From Mya arenaria (taxonomy: Eukaryota; Mollusca; Bivalvia; Myida; Myidae): DNA of 64,000 nt. Where the stretch lies: assembly GCF_026914265.1 (NCBI RefSeq), contig NC_069125.1, forward strand, positions 75,951,546 to 76,015,545. The letters run 5' to 3'. A program made the translations under genes and the position numbers. The notes under the pieces are model-generated. The model worked only from the letters and a program-made list of their open reading frames with translations, searched no databases and was not told the DNA's origin. This document shows, piece after piece, positions 1 through 12,099 of this stretch. Within the stretch, counting starts at the first letter, position 1. Each line of letters begins with the position of its first letter.

Positions 1-3000
1 GTTCTGATAGTTGTGTAGTATTGTCATGTGATAGTTCTGTAGTATTGTCATGTGATAGTTCTGATAGTTGTGTAGTATTGTCATGTGATAGTTCTGATAG
101 TTCTGATAGTTCTGTAGTATTGTCATGTGATAGTTCTGATAGTTGTGTAGTATTGTCATGTGATAGTTCTGATAGTTCTGTAGTATTGTCATGTGATAGT
201 AATGCTTGTAGTTTTGTCATGTGATAGTATTGATAGTTGTGTAGTATTGTCATGTGATATTTCTGATTGTAGTATTGTCATGTGATAGTTCTGATTGTAG
301 TATTGTCATGTGATATTTCTGATTGTAGTATTGTCATGTGATATTTCTGATTGTAGTATTGTCATGTGATAGTTCTGATAGTTGTGTAGTATTGTCATGT
401 GATAGTTCTGATAGTTCTGTAGTATTGTCATGTGATAGTAATGCTTGTAGTTTTGTCATGTGATAGTATTGATAGTTGTGTAGTATTGTCATCTGATAAT
501 AATGCTTGTAGTATTGTCATGTGATAGTATCTATAGTTCTGTAGTATTGTCATGGGATAGTATCTATATTTCTGTAGTATTGTCATGTGATAATATTGAT
601 AGTTATGTAGTATTGTCATGTGATAGTATCTATAGTTATGTAGTATTGTCATGTGATAGTATCTATAGTTCTGTAGTATTGTCATGTGATAGTATTGATA
701 GTTTTGTAGTATTGTCATGTGATAGTATCTATAGTTATGTAGTATTGTCATGTGATAGTATCTATAGTTCTGTAGTATTGTCATGTGATAGTATCTATAG
801 TTCTGTAGTATGGTCATGTGATAGTATCTATTGTTCTGTAGTATTGTCATGTGATAGTATCTATAGTTCTGTAGTATTATCACGTGATAGTATCTATAGT
901 ACTGTAGTATTGCCATGTGATAGTATTGACAGTTCTGTAGTATTGTCACGTGATAGTATCTATAGTACTGTAGTATTGTCATGTGATAGTATTGACAGTT
1001 CTGTAGTATTGTCATGTGATAGTATTGACAGTTCTGTAGTAGTGCCATGTGATAGTATTGACAGTTCTGTAGTAGTGCCATGTGATAGTATTGATAGTTA
1101 TGTAGTATTGTCATGTGATAGTTCTGATTGTAGTATTGCCATGTGATAGTAATGATAGTTATGTTGTATTGTCATGTGATATTTCTGATTGTAGTATTGT
1201 CATGTGATAGTATTGATAGTTCTGTAGTATTGCAATGTGATAGTTCTGCTTGTAGTATTGTCATGTGATAGTTCTGCTTGTAGTATTGTCATGTGATAGT
1301 AATGCTTGTAGTATTGTCATGTGATAGTAATGCTTGTAGTATTGTCATGTGATATTTCTGATTGTAGTATTGTCATGTGATAGTTCTGATTGTAGTATTG
1401 TCATGTGATAGTATTGATAGTTATGTTGTATTGTCATGTGATAGTTCTGATTGTAGTATTGTCATGTGATAGTATTGATAGTTATGTTGTATTGTCATGT
1501 GATATTTCTGATTGTAGTATTGTCATGTGATAGTTCTGATTGTAGTAGTGTCATGTGATATTATCTATAGTTCTGTAGTATTGCAATGTGATATTTCTGA
1601 TTGTAGTATTGTCATGTGATAGTATTGATAGTTATGTTGTATTGTCATGTGATAGTTCTGATTGTAGTATTGTCATGTGATAGTATTGATAGTTATGTTG
1701 TATTGTCATGTGATATTTCTGATTGTAGTATTGTCATGTGATATTTCTGATTGTAGTATTGTCATGTGATAGTATCTATAGTTCTGTAGTATTGTCATGT
1801 GATAGTATCTATAGTTCTGTAGTATTGTCATGTGATAGTATCTATAGTTCTGTAGTATTGTCATGTGATAGTATCTATAGTTCTGTAGTATTGTCATGTG
1901 ATAGTATCTATAGTTCTGTAGTATTGTCATGTGATAGTATCTATAGTACTGTAGTATTGTCATGTGATAGTATCTATAGTTCTGTAGTATTGTCATGTGA
2001 TAGTATCTATAGTTCTGTAGTATTGTCATGTGATAGTATCTAAAGGTCTGTAGTAGTGTCATGTGATAGTATTGATAGTTATGTAGTATTGTCATGTGAT
2101 AGTTCTGATTGTAGTATTGTCATGTGATAGTAATGCTTGTAGTTTTGTCATGTGATAGGATCTATATTTCTGTAGTATTGTCATGTGATAGTATTGATAG
2201 TTCTGTAGTATTGCCATGTGATAGTATTGACAATTCTGTAGTATTGGCATGTGATAGTATTGATAGTTCTGTAGTATTGCCATGTGATAGTATCACTAGT
2301 TCTGTAGTATTGTCACATGATAGTATCACTAGTTCTGTCGTATTGTCACGTGATAGTAATGCTTGTAGTCGTGTCATGTGATAGTATTGATAGTTGTGTA
2401 GTATTGTCATGTGATAGTAATGCTTGTAGTTGTGTCATGTGATAGTATTGATATTTCTGTAGTATTGGCATGTGATAGTAATGCTTGTAGTTGTGTCATG
2501 TGATAGTATTGATATTTCTGTAGTATTGGCATGTGATAGTAATGCTTGTAGTTGTGTCATGTGATAGTTCTGATAGTTCTGTAGTATTGTCACGTGATAG
2601 TAATGCTTGTAGTCGTGTCATGTGATAGTATTGACAGTTCTGTAGTATTGTCATGTGATAGTAATGCTTGTAGTTGTGTCATGTGATAGTATTGATATTT
2701 CTGTAGTATTGGCATGTGATGGTATTTATAGTTCTGTAGTATTGTCATGAAATAGTATTAACAGTTCTGTAGTATTGGCATGTGATAGTATTGACAGTTC
2801 TGTAGTATTGTCATGTGATAGTTTTGACAGTTCTGTAGTATTGTCATGTGATAGTTCTGATTGTAGTATTGTCATGTGATAGTATCTATTATTCTGTAGT
2901 ATTGTCATGTGATAGTATTGACAGTTTTGTAGTATTGTCATGTGATAGTTATGATCGTAGTATTGTCACATGAAAGTATCTATAGTTCTGTAGTATTGTC

Positions 3001-3171
3001 ATGTGATAGTATCTATAGTTCTGTAGTATTGTCATGTGATAGTATCTATAGTTCTGTAGTATTGTCATGTAATAGTATTTAGTATTCTGTAGTACTGTCA
3101 TGTGATAGTATTGACAGTTCTGTAGTATTGTCATGTGATAGTTAGGATTGTAGCATTGTCCGTTATAGTAT
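1..3171. repeat. 33/28-bp minisatellite array
   Basis: Contiguous head-to-tail array with no unique spacers. The main unit is 33 bp and contains the core tagtattgtcatgtgatag followed by tatctatagttctg-type variants; a 28-bp variant with ttctgattg is interspersed. Variants are mixed along the array, and copies decay towards the right edge near 3171. It starts at or before the left edge. Because MND1 exon 5 ends at 3447 and its last coding exon is not found before the left edge, the array probably lies in an MND1 intron. Long open frames occur on both strands only because 33 is a multiple of three; they are not genes. Confidence 0.97.
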
Positions 3172-3446
3172 TCATAGAACTTAAGTTTTGTCAGCTGTGC
3201 ATGCGTGTCCTTCAAATTTGTATTTCAATCTTGTTACAAATGCTATTCAAAATCAACAACTTGGATGACAAGATGTAATCTTTCATGGTCTTAGTTTTGC
3301 AATTGTGAACCCATGTACCAATGTTTCACAGATTTGTATGGTTTACAAGTAATAGCCATCATTTAAGTTTTTTTCCCAATGACCTCCATGACATCAGGGC
3401 TATGAAAATACCTCAACTTTTTCAAGATGCATATGATCATGTTTAC
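3172..3446. other. MND1 intron segment next to the array
   Basis: This unique sequence lies between the minisatellite and the MND1 exon 5 donor (gtaaac on the minus strand). I looked here for the missing MND1 C-terminal exon and found no open frame resembling it. Confidence 0.6.
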
Positions 3447-6400
3447 CTGTCCACCGATTTGCTGCCTCCCTAGCGATCTGTGAGTTTTGTTTGACCTCCT
3501 CCACAACCTCTTGGTCACACTCTCGGTAACGCTCCAGCTCTCCAGCCAGCCGCGACCTCTCACTTTCAACAGCACTTAAGTCTGTCAGAATCTTTGTTCT
3601 GTCATCCTAAGAGGAATGGAAAAATAAGCATGCAGTTATTTTTTATAAGAATTCCATCTTCTTTCTCTCAAGCAAGATATACTCAAGTCTTCTGTACAGA
3701 ACATGATCTTTAAGTTTTAAATAGTATGTTTGGTCGACATGTGGAGTAACAAAACGCATGATTAAAATCAAACTACAAGCCTTGAACTTTTGTACTATTA
3801 AACTAAAATACAGCACATAAAGCATCTGTTCCCAACCGATTCCTCCTTGCCAAGACTGGCCTGCTCCACTGCAGCCTTCAATGCCAAATGCTTCTGGGTC
3901 ATATCTGCCAAACGACCCTCGAGATCATCAATCTTTCTTTGACGCTGTGAGAAAAAATGATGATTTTAGATCATGTTGTATTATAAAAATGATTGATCAT
4001 ATCATTTGGATCACCAAATAGCCTAATGGACTGAAAGCTTAGGTTAACTGTTTGTTTAAGTTATGTTGTACAATTTCTATTTAAAAAAGCATCATGTAAA
4101 TACCATTGAAATATTTTATGTTATTGTGTGTGATGATCAGTTGTGGAAAATTATTACCTATTATCGCTGACTTTTAAAGCAAATGATCTTTTTTTTTGTC
4201 AATATTAGATCATCGTTTAATCGCTGTCAATATTAGATCATCGTTTAATCGCTGTCAATATTAGATCATCGTTTAATCGCTACATTATAAAAAAAAATCA
4301 TGTTTTTGTATTAAATGAACCACAAAAATCAACTTTATTCTACATATAATAATTTATTCCATTAAAAATATTATTTGAATGTGATAGGCTGATAGTATAT
4401 AGCAAATTAAGTAATATCCTCTTCATTTGCTAAAAACTAAAGCACTTCATACATTCTGACTGGCCTTGCTGGGAAAGGCCCAGAAGTAGACAGAGGTGCC
4501 CACTTTGTCTGTGTCGACCATACCATCGTCCACCAGGCTGGTGAGGATGTCCTTTACAGACATTGAGGTGATCCCTTTCTCCTTCTGACACTGCCGCTCA
4601 AGTTCCTTCAGCTGGAAAAAGTCTTTCTGAAAATACAATAAACTTATTACTTATCATATCATACATCTAGGACCAATAAATAGGTATCACACATAACTTA
4701 TGGGAACAAAATATGCTGTAATTGATTTTAAACATACCAGTTAGTGTGATCGATATTGAATGCACACATGATGTACAGCAGCTGCAGTTTTAAGTACCTT
4801 TACTAGAATGACCATAAATTTATCAGTTTATTTGCGGTTTATTCAAACTATAAATTTCTTGAACGGTAAAATGATTTGCTTTCTTTTAATACAATTTGAT
4901 CTTCAAAAGCAAAGATGGTGAATTTTATAATAAAAAAGCTCCAATGGTTGGATGATCGGTAGGTAACTTAAAGCTGCACTCTCACAGATTTACCATCTAA
5001 AATGATTTTTACAACTTTTTTATTTTTTGTCTCAGAAAGAGCAAATTTTTGCGTAAATATCTGCAAACCAGTGATATAAGATTGCTGAGAAAAAATCAGA
5101 TCGTAGATTTTCAAATTTCCGTTCGAAAATTAATGTTTTATGAAAAATGCATAAAACATCAATTTTTGAACTTAAATGTAATAAACTGCAATCTAATTTT
5201 TTGTCAGCAGTCTTATATAACTGGTTTCCATGGATTTTCGCCAAAATTGAAACATTCCAAGACAAAAAATAAAAAAGTTGTCAAAACGTTCAATCTGTGA
5301 GAGTGCAGCTTTAAACAATGTATTCGGATTTTTGATATATTTTAAAAAGTTGGACAAAATGGTGATGTTCTTCATTCAGGAGGTTCACTATTTGTAAATA
5401 GAAACTCATTAGGTTCATTTTCTGTCGAAACTCCTGCGATATGCTATAATTATGACATAGCTACCAAGAAGTGCATTGTTCTTGTACATGTACTAAGTTC
5501 TCCATCAGAAATGAGCCTTTTTGTCAATGTCAAACACTTGGCATGACAAATTGGACATGTTACTATAAGCTTATGGAATTTCACCTTAATTAATAAGTCC
5601 AACCAAATGGACGCATTTTTTTACAAACAGTACATCAATAGAGGTTAAAGTGCTCCTTTAAACCAGTTCCTATATGATAATGATGCTTATTTCTTCAGTT
5701 TTTTTTTTTGCAGTCAAATTAGTCACATAGACTTGGCGTGACTGTTTGATCACATAAAGGTAAGTTTATAGAATTTTATTTGATTAATATCATCATCATA
5801 TTTGTTCATATCATTACAATTAACACGCAAGCAAATGTAAGTGTGCACTTTCATGTTGTATTTATACTCACTTTATAGGTTTGTGTTTCTAGAACATTGT
5901 CGTTTGGGCCCTTGGCTTTTGCCTCAAAACAAGTTTTATTTTTGAATTTTCGACTACTGGGCTTGTCCCTGTAGTTTTTATGCTATTCTATTATATACAT
6001 ATATATATAATAATAATTTAAACAGCCTCCAATTTAAAGCATCCTCCACACTCCAGCGTATCATAACCTATATGATACCCTGGGCAAATCAGCTGTAAAA
6101 GTCTCGTACTCATAAAAATAAATAAGGTGAAATCCAGCCACTTGATTGTAACATGAGACACACCTCATGCTGTGCGGATATGGCCGAGAAGTTACGGATG
6201 TAATCTTGGTTCGAAATAATCCTATGAGATCACGGCTTACAAATCGTTTTAGGCAGGATATTGTTAAATATGTTGATAGCTCTTCACAAAAGAATTTTTT
6301 TCCATTTTTTATTATTGGCTATTTCACTGGTCGGAAAATGCTTATGAATATTCAAGATAAACAAAGTTTCCCTTGCCAATTTATTTATGATACGCTGGGG

Positions 6401-8594
6401 TGCAGACGATGATTTAAGGCAACATTTTATTTTATTTACCATACCTGACCTTCTGCACAAAAGCATTTTCATTTTAAACAAAATAACCCTTAATAAAACC
6501 CGAAGATAAACAAATGGCTGGTAAATACTAGTAAAAGTGATTATTCTCAAATTGGTATTTTGAAAAGTATACGATACATTTTACCTTTTCATAGAAGAAC
6601 TCCATCATTCTGTGCCGTTTTTCATCAACACTCAATCCTTTTTTCTTCGACTGAAAACAGAGAACAAATCCAGCAAGAGCTGTCACAGAGACAACACACT
6701 TGACTATTTCACTGCTTTAAACTAGAATTTCTAAGTCCAATAACAAAGAGCCATACTTTGCATAATATGTAATATGGAGTAATCTACCTTGATTATTTAA
6801 GAAGGTTGGATGGTTGATAACCCTTGTATAAAGTCTCAATGCAATACATTAAGTACCGTAGTTGGGGAGAAATGCAAAACCCAAACAGAAATTCTTAGTC
6901 CAATAATGAAGAGCCAAAATTTACATTACCGGTATACAAAACATAGAATTACTTGATTAAAAAATAAATAAATTGGTAGTAGTGGGGTGAGAACCCATGT
7001 TGCTACTGTAAGTGAAGAAAATATTAGATAACTGGAGCCTTTACCACTCAGCCACAAGGACTTATACAATAGCTGAGATATATTTTAATCTTTATCAAGT
7101 ACATTGGGAACATAACATGATTGTATCCATCAACCAATCCCACTACATTAATTTGCTGAAGTGCATTACTAACGGTATTTAAAATTGAGGTCTTTAAAGA
7201 CAATATTTGAGCAAATATCAATATTTTTTGAAAGGTTCCAGCAGTATATGTATCTTAGTTATGACAATTCTTATGAATTGCCACACTAACTAAACACATT
7301 TTGTTTTGTAAAAAGTGCACTATGCACACCATGAGCGAGTCCTATGACCAAGAAAATAATTTGTGCTAGTATATGACGGATATAATTTAAACAAAACACA
7401 ATTTCTTTAGTATAGTACCGCAGAACTATAAACGATATATATAGGTCCTTAGGTCCTCCATATAGGTCCTTGAAAGTATTGTTTTCATTTCTAAGGCTTA
7501 AATGAACACACAAATAAATATCTTCTGAATGAATAAAAGTAAACAAAACAATGAACCAAACAAGTACATGGGTTTTGTAAAGGCAGAAAATATAATGGAC
7601 AGGAAAAGAACATTTCCAGATATGTTTAATCTTTAACAGATTCTGAAAAGGAGTTCAAGTTCCCTTGAATGTTGAAATTCTTAATGATAAAGTGTAGTAG
7701 CTACTTAAATACTGACCACAATAATCCGCATGTTCATTTGGTTCCCTTTATGCACCAGTCAATTGTAACCATGCCCCCCCCACCAGGTCCGGGGGAATAC
7801 CGGGGATAGCCGGGGAAATGGGCCATGTTTTTACCTTCCCGGTGGCCCCACAGTGCTGGGTGAATGCAGTGGTTTTGTCTTCGCGCCAAATATAGCAGGG
7901 AATGGGCCTTACCTTGAGTCCCTGGAGTGCGGGGACATTTGGCATGGGTTTCACCAGCAGTTCGTCCCCGCAGGGAAGGGAGTTTACCCGGGCTTTGCTG
8001 GACCAAAAGTCAAAGTCCCCGCTATTCCCCGGACCTGGGGGGGGGGTGGGGGCCGTGGTTACAATTGAATGGTGCATTACGCAGAGTCGCTAAAACAAAA
8101 TCGTCAAAGACTCTGAAGCGGCTAATAATATGGACTACTGGTACCTATGCACCAGTCAGTTGTTGCAACGGCCCCCTAGGTCCAGGGAATAGCGGGGACT
8201 TTCACTTTCAGTTCAGCCAAGTCGGGTAAAATCCCCATCCCTGTGGGTATGAACAGCTGGTAAAATCACTGCCAAATCTCCCTGCACCAAAGGGACTCTA
8301 GGTAAGGCCCATTTCCCGCTATTTTGGGCGCAAAGACAAAACCACAGCATTCACCCGGCACTGCGGGTCCACCTGGAAGGTAAAAACACGGCTATCCCCG
8401 GTATACCCCCGGACCTGGGGGCCGTGGTTACAATATTGACTGGTGCATTAAATACAAGCCGATGAGCTTCCAATATAAAGTATTTTTTTTAAATAATTTA
8501 GATTCTATACAATATATATGTTCTTTTTTATTTAAAATTGAAAATAAATGCATAAACAATGAGTGCAAAATAATGAATAAGTAGATATTACCAT
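3447..8594 (-). CDS. MND1: MND1, meiotic nuclear division protein 1 (3' end outside window)
   Basis: MND1 pairs with HOP2/PSMC3IP; the heterodimer stimulates DMC1/RAD51 strand exchange in meiotic nuclei. Minus-strand exons are 8592-8594 (ATG only, candidate), 6585-6650 ([19 protein letters not shown]), 4453-4626 (winged-helix part, with [14 protein letters not shown] and [15 protein letters not shown]), 3837-3944 (start of the coiled coil) and 3447-3606 (coiled coil ending REAANRWT). All junctions are GT-AG and frame-consistent, and residue order matches vertebrate MND1 throughout. About 170 of the family's usual ~205 residues are present; the C-terminal exon lies beyond the minisatellite to the left. 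The start exon is inferred: ATG followed by gtaatatc joins in phase to the exon beginning TCG AAG AAA. Identity is very secure; the first exon is only probable. Confidence 0.93.
4197..4281. repeat. 28-bp tandem repeat, three copies
   Basis: Three near-identical copies of a 28-bp unit containing attagatcatcgtttaatcg lie in the MND1 intron between the exons ending at 3944 and starting at 4453. No function is apparent. Confidence 0.9.
4968..5314. mobile_element. Palindromic MITE with TTAA target duplication
   Basis: Terminal inverted repeats agctgcactctcacagatt and aatctgtgagagtgcagct bound a 339-bp element (4972-5310). It is flanked on both sides by TTAA (4968-4971 and 5311-5314). The interior is also an imperfect palindrome (accagtgatataagattgct against agcagtcttatataactggt), so the whole element could fold into one long hairpin. 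The TTAA duplication suggests mobilisation by a piggyBac-type transposase; no transposase is encoded. It sits in an MND1 intron. Confidence 0.85.
6672..6960. repeat. Interspersed repeat, 'agagctgtcacag' family
   Basis: Begins agagctgtcacagagacaac and contains two related subunits (ttctaagtccaataacaaag near 6730 and ttcttagtccaataatgaag near 6890). A diverged relative starts near 37909 inside FKBP6, with the same agagctgtcacacagacag opening and a similar order of blocks. Class unknown; it lies in MND1 intron 1. Confidence 0.6.
6975..7062 (-). repeat. tRNA-like relic (probably SINE-derived)
   Basis: On the minus strand a D-arm/box A-like stretch (gtggctgagtggtaaaggc) is followed about 45 bases later by a T-arm/box B-like stretch (atgggttctcacccca). 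The ends do not pair into an acceptor stem and the anticodon stem cannot be drawn, so this is not a working tRNA. It resembles a decayed Ser/Leu-type tRNA or SINE head. Confidence 0.35.
7748..8455. mobile_element. Compound G-rich MITE, two TIR-bounded units, TTA flanks
   Basis: The left end tgcaccagtcaattgtaacc (7751) and right end ggttacaatattgactggtg (to about 8448) are inverted repeats. Inside are a second right end (about 8055-8076) and a second left end (about 8148-8175), so two units of roughly 300 bp stand in tandem around about 70 bp of other sequence. Outer flanks read TTA on both sides, as expected for PIF/Harbinger-type insertion. The interior has runs of C and G (pccggggaatac-like blocks) and GC content far above its surroundings. 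No transposase. It lies in MND1 intron 1. Confidence 0.75.
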
Positions 8595-8635
8595 CGTTAT
8601 TAAATTCAACTGTCAAAATTTCCCGCGTTTTGCTT
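8592..8635 (-). promoter_or_regulatory. Candidate MND1 start region with E2F-like motif
   Basis: On the minus strand the candidate initiator ATG (8592-8594) is preceded within about 25-35 bases by CGCGGGAAA (8619-8627), the reverse complement of the E2F-type TTTCCCGCG. A cell-cycle factor site would suit a meiotic gene, but this is motif-level inference only. Confidence 0.3.
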
Positions 8636-11251
8636 TTATTACAAATCAATTTCTACGTACATTTGGTCATAACGTCCAAGTTTGATATAGTCTACAACTG
8701 TCTTTAGTGGTTAGACAAAATTTTCTCCGCATAACATTACGTTTAAGGGACGATTTCATCTACACATGAAAATGTCTCTTATTGTTGAAGATAATTCTTG
8801 ACATCAACTGGCGTAATCCAATTAAACAATTTGTATTCAAATTAGCTACCTAGAACAAAAAAAAAAATGATCGAAAAGGCTTTTGCTGATTTTGAGGAAG
8901 TGTTTGAAATGTAAATTTTATTTAAGTGTCTTTATTTTCATGGATTGCTGCATTGTTCGCATTTCCTTAAGAAAGATGTGACTTTATTTCTCATGACCTT
9001 AAATTACTTGTTATGTCTCTCATTATCAATGTCATTCCTTTTTCGGATAGCCTGCTTTATTTGTACCTGCAATGAACCATTCTGGCTAATGGTTATATTT
9101 AAATGGTCTTTCTTTCATTTCATTGAGCGTGTATATTTAGGATACCATTTAATATATCATAAAACGCAAAAAAAATATTAATTTGGATAAGTCATATTTT
9201 TGATATGATACATATCAGATTTTGCAGCAGGATGATTTGAAAAAAGACTCGTCAAAATGGTTAAATGAACTGAAACAGAACGTTTTGAGTCAACTCCTTG
9301 CTTTCACTGCGCAACTCGACCTTGTTAAACAAATACCCAAAGAGTAATTTATTTTACAGCATGGAACACAAAAAATCACTAGTATAATTATGATAAATCA
9401 TAGCTGAGGATTTGTCAGTTACACGAGGAGGAGATTTGATTAACTATTTAAGAAATAATTTTGAAAGCAATTCATTCCAAATTTGCATTTTGAACAATAT
9501 TGAAATCATCTACAATGTGATATTAGTAGATTATCTTATTAAGATGCATAGCAAGTACATTTATACAACCATTTTTTCTTTGCGGTAGACGGATATCAAT
9601 AGCAGCACTTTCTAAACAGGATATTAGCAACATCTTTTTTCATTCCATCTTTTAATAAAATATCTGCATTTTTTGGTATTTTGGCAAGACTTACAACAAT
9701 TTCTCTAATCAACATGCAGTTATAACACATGTCAATGTATAAAACAATTTTGCTTTTTAATAGTTTTGGACATTTTTTAAGTACATATATTATTTTTCGC
9801 TTAAGTGATATATGGGAATAGACGTTCATCCTTATACTATTAAAGTAAATTCTGGAATCTAATATTAAATGCGTGTACACGTCCTCTCAAACATTTATTG
9901 TAAGACAATAAAAACACTTTGAAATAGGAACTATTCATACATTTTCATGTTGAAAACATAAAGAAAAAAAACATTTTTATATATAAATTATTTTTATTCA
10001 TAGTTCATAATTTCAAGTTATCTGATAAATGGAGTGCTACTGTATAGTTTGAAACTTATCTCAAATTGAAAAATAAGAACCCCTTTTGATACAAGTAGGA
10101 GTCTCAAAGATAACTAAATAGATTAACGTGAAGAAGAGAACCACTGTGTGGAATAATTTCGACTAGAGGTTTAATAAAATAAATTATTCTGTATTTATAG
10201 GATATTTATAAGTTCCTCTGTGTTATTATGTCAATTATTTACTTTAAACCCAAAATCAAAATACCCACGACTGTAATTCAGTGTTTGCGATTAAGTAATG
10301 GGCATTGAGTTTATATGCACATATTTTTCCCTAAAGTCAAAAAGAGAAATTGTGCACTCACCGCTATTTACGAGATTTTGTAGCATTTTTTTTGTGTGTC
10401 ATGCTATGCCCATTTCACAGTCGCCCGTTTTGTCTAACGAAAATAGAGAAAGCGTTGAATGACTCAGATTTTCCTTCCTGTTATTTTTATTTATTTTGAG
10501 GTAAATCCACATAATATTATTTCTTTTTACATTTGTTTTATTTTATGGCATAAGGCACAGGATACTGTTTATCATTTAAGTTTGTTCCTTATTTTGAATA
10601 TTTTCCGAAATACAAAATGTGAAAAAGAAAATTAATTATTCTGACATTTCAGTTCTATATTTTTTTCAATATTTAGCCTGTGTGTATCATCTATCGGTGT
10701 ACTAAGACTTCCGTTTCTAACTGTTATATCGAAATTCATATAAATGTATAATTTTAAATACATATATGTTGAGGATTTAATTATCTTTCAAATTATGTGG
10801 CCATAAAAAGTATTTCTATATATAGCTAAAGTACTTCAGCGAACACGTTATATATAACCTTTTTGGACGTGTTAGCTGAAGAGAACGCTGTATCCAAACC
10901 CTACCAGAATTCTATGTCACGCTGTTATTTCACTTGTATGCATTGTACAACAAAATAACTATATCCTCAGGTAAATGAAGTAAAATGTAGTTCACAAACA
11001 CATTTTAAAAACCAAAAAGCCCTTTATAGATAGTTAATTTATCAGTTTAATAAATCCGATTATTAGCATTCCTTAACTAGGTCATAGTTGTGTTCAAATT
11101 TAATCACGTGACAACAAGATTTTCAGAAAATACCCATGTGACCTACATTTGACCTCACACATGTAGTGTTTATTTTGCTGTTATTTTTTTCTATTTCGAA
11201 TAATGAGTAAATAACTAATAACAAAATTGGAATAAATTAATTGTTTTTACT

Positions 11252-11315
11252 TATCTTACCCGGACCTGGGGGCGGGGCCGTGGTTACAATTGAATGGTGC
11301 ATTATTTGTAACGGT
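11252..11315. mobile_element. Solo right end of the G-rich MITE family
   Basis: The block acccggacctgggggcgggg followed by ccgtggttacaattgaatgg and tgcattatt matches the right end of the element at 7748-8455, including the TTA after the terminus. No left end is present, so it is a truncated copy. Confidence 0.75.
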
Positions 11316-11401
11316 CCGGTGTAGTCGGCGGATGTGCGTTCATAGCATTCCATTATAAACGGAAGTATGTTCATTGTACGTATGTTAACTTGGTTGGTAA
11401 T

Positions 11402-11457
11402 ATGCAAATTAGCAAAGGGTGGGCTCTGTGTGGATTGAGAATTTACTGTATATAAAG
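11402..11457 (+). promoter_or_regulatory. Octamer plus TATA-box arrangement without an ORF
   Basis: An exact octamer ATGCAAAT (11402-11409) is followed 40 bases later by TATATAAAG (11449-11457). This order resembles histone and snRNA-type promoters. No convincing ORF follows. It could serve a non-coding ERK5 leader exon or be fortuitous. Confidence 0.25.
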
Positions 11458-11871
11458 ACCAGCGGACCCCTTCAAGGTCGAGCATGCTTTTCTCTGAAGG
11501 GATCTGTTGGTGTTTGTTGACGTCGCACGTTACAATATATGTAGGACAAAAAAAAAAAGAGCGATACTGTTTATTAAACATCATAGTAAATAAATACTAC
11601 CTGTATACAGTAGATATCTAAATGTCTCATTGATTCATTGTAAAAGTTAAATGATGAATGAACGTCTGCTAGTATTCTGGCCTGCATGTATAGCCTGTAG
11701 ATTCTATATCATAATTCTTTGTGTAAAATTATCTAATAAAAAATAACTACCCCAATGCGTAAAATTATCTGATAAAAAAATTATTTCTAAATCGTTTATT
11801 CACATTTACGCTGCATACACACATGTTGTCAGGGGGCGTCAAGGGGATTAATGTTTAACAATACTAAAAAT

Positions 11872-12090
11872 ATTAAAGGGACTAAACACCAGATTGGCAC
11901 CAAAAAAAGTTTTTTTCTGTGACGAATCTCAGGACAATTATTTAATAAAATGTTTTACTTTTTGATATCATAATTGTAAAAAAATACCAAAATGTAAAAA
12001 AAATTGACTCGGCGACCGGGTTTGAATCGGTGTTGCCAAAAAATTGCAGTCCAGTGTTGTATCCACTATGCTACGAAGGTTTACCCTAAA
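11872..12090 (-). mobile_element. tRNA-derived SINE
   Basis: Reading the minus strand from about 12085, box A-like tagcatagtggatac is followed by box B-like gattcaaacccggtcg, then an AT-rich body ending in aatctggtgtttagtccctt. Head, spacing and body suit a tRNA-derived SINE of about 215 bp. It abuts the 3' end of the neighbouring LINE. Confidence 0.6.
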
Positions 12091-12099
12091 CATTTGGAA

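Noticed and set aside
428..2410. Long repetitive ORFs on both strands (VVLSCDSIYSS and MTILQNYRYYH type)
   Set aside because: They are translations of a 33-bp tandem repeat. The unit length is a multiple of three, so stops are avoided on both strands by chance of composition.
1..3171. CRISPR-like array appearance
   Set aside because: Units are contiguous with no unique spacers, lie in animal introns, and no cas genes are present.
6975..7062. Functional tRNA gene
   Set aside because: The box A/B-like parts are present, but the acceptor and anticodon stems do not pair.
7734..8229. Several overlapping ORFs in the G-rich MITE
   Set aside because: They arise from high GC content and inverted repeats inside a non-coding element.
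9596..9880. 94-aa minus-strand ORF
   Set aside because: AT-rich composition, no recognisable motif and no splice or promoter context; likely chance.
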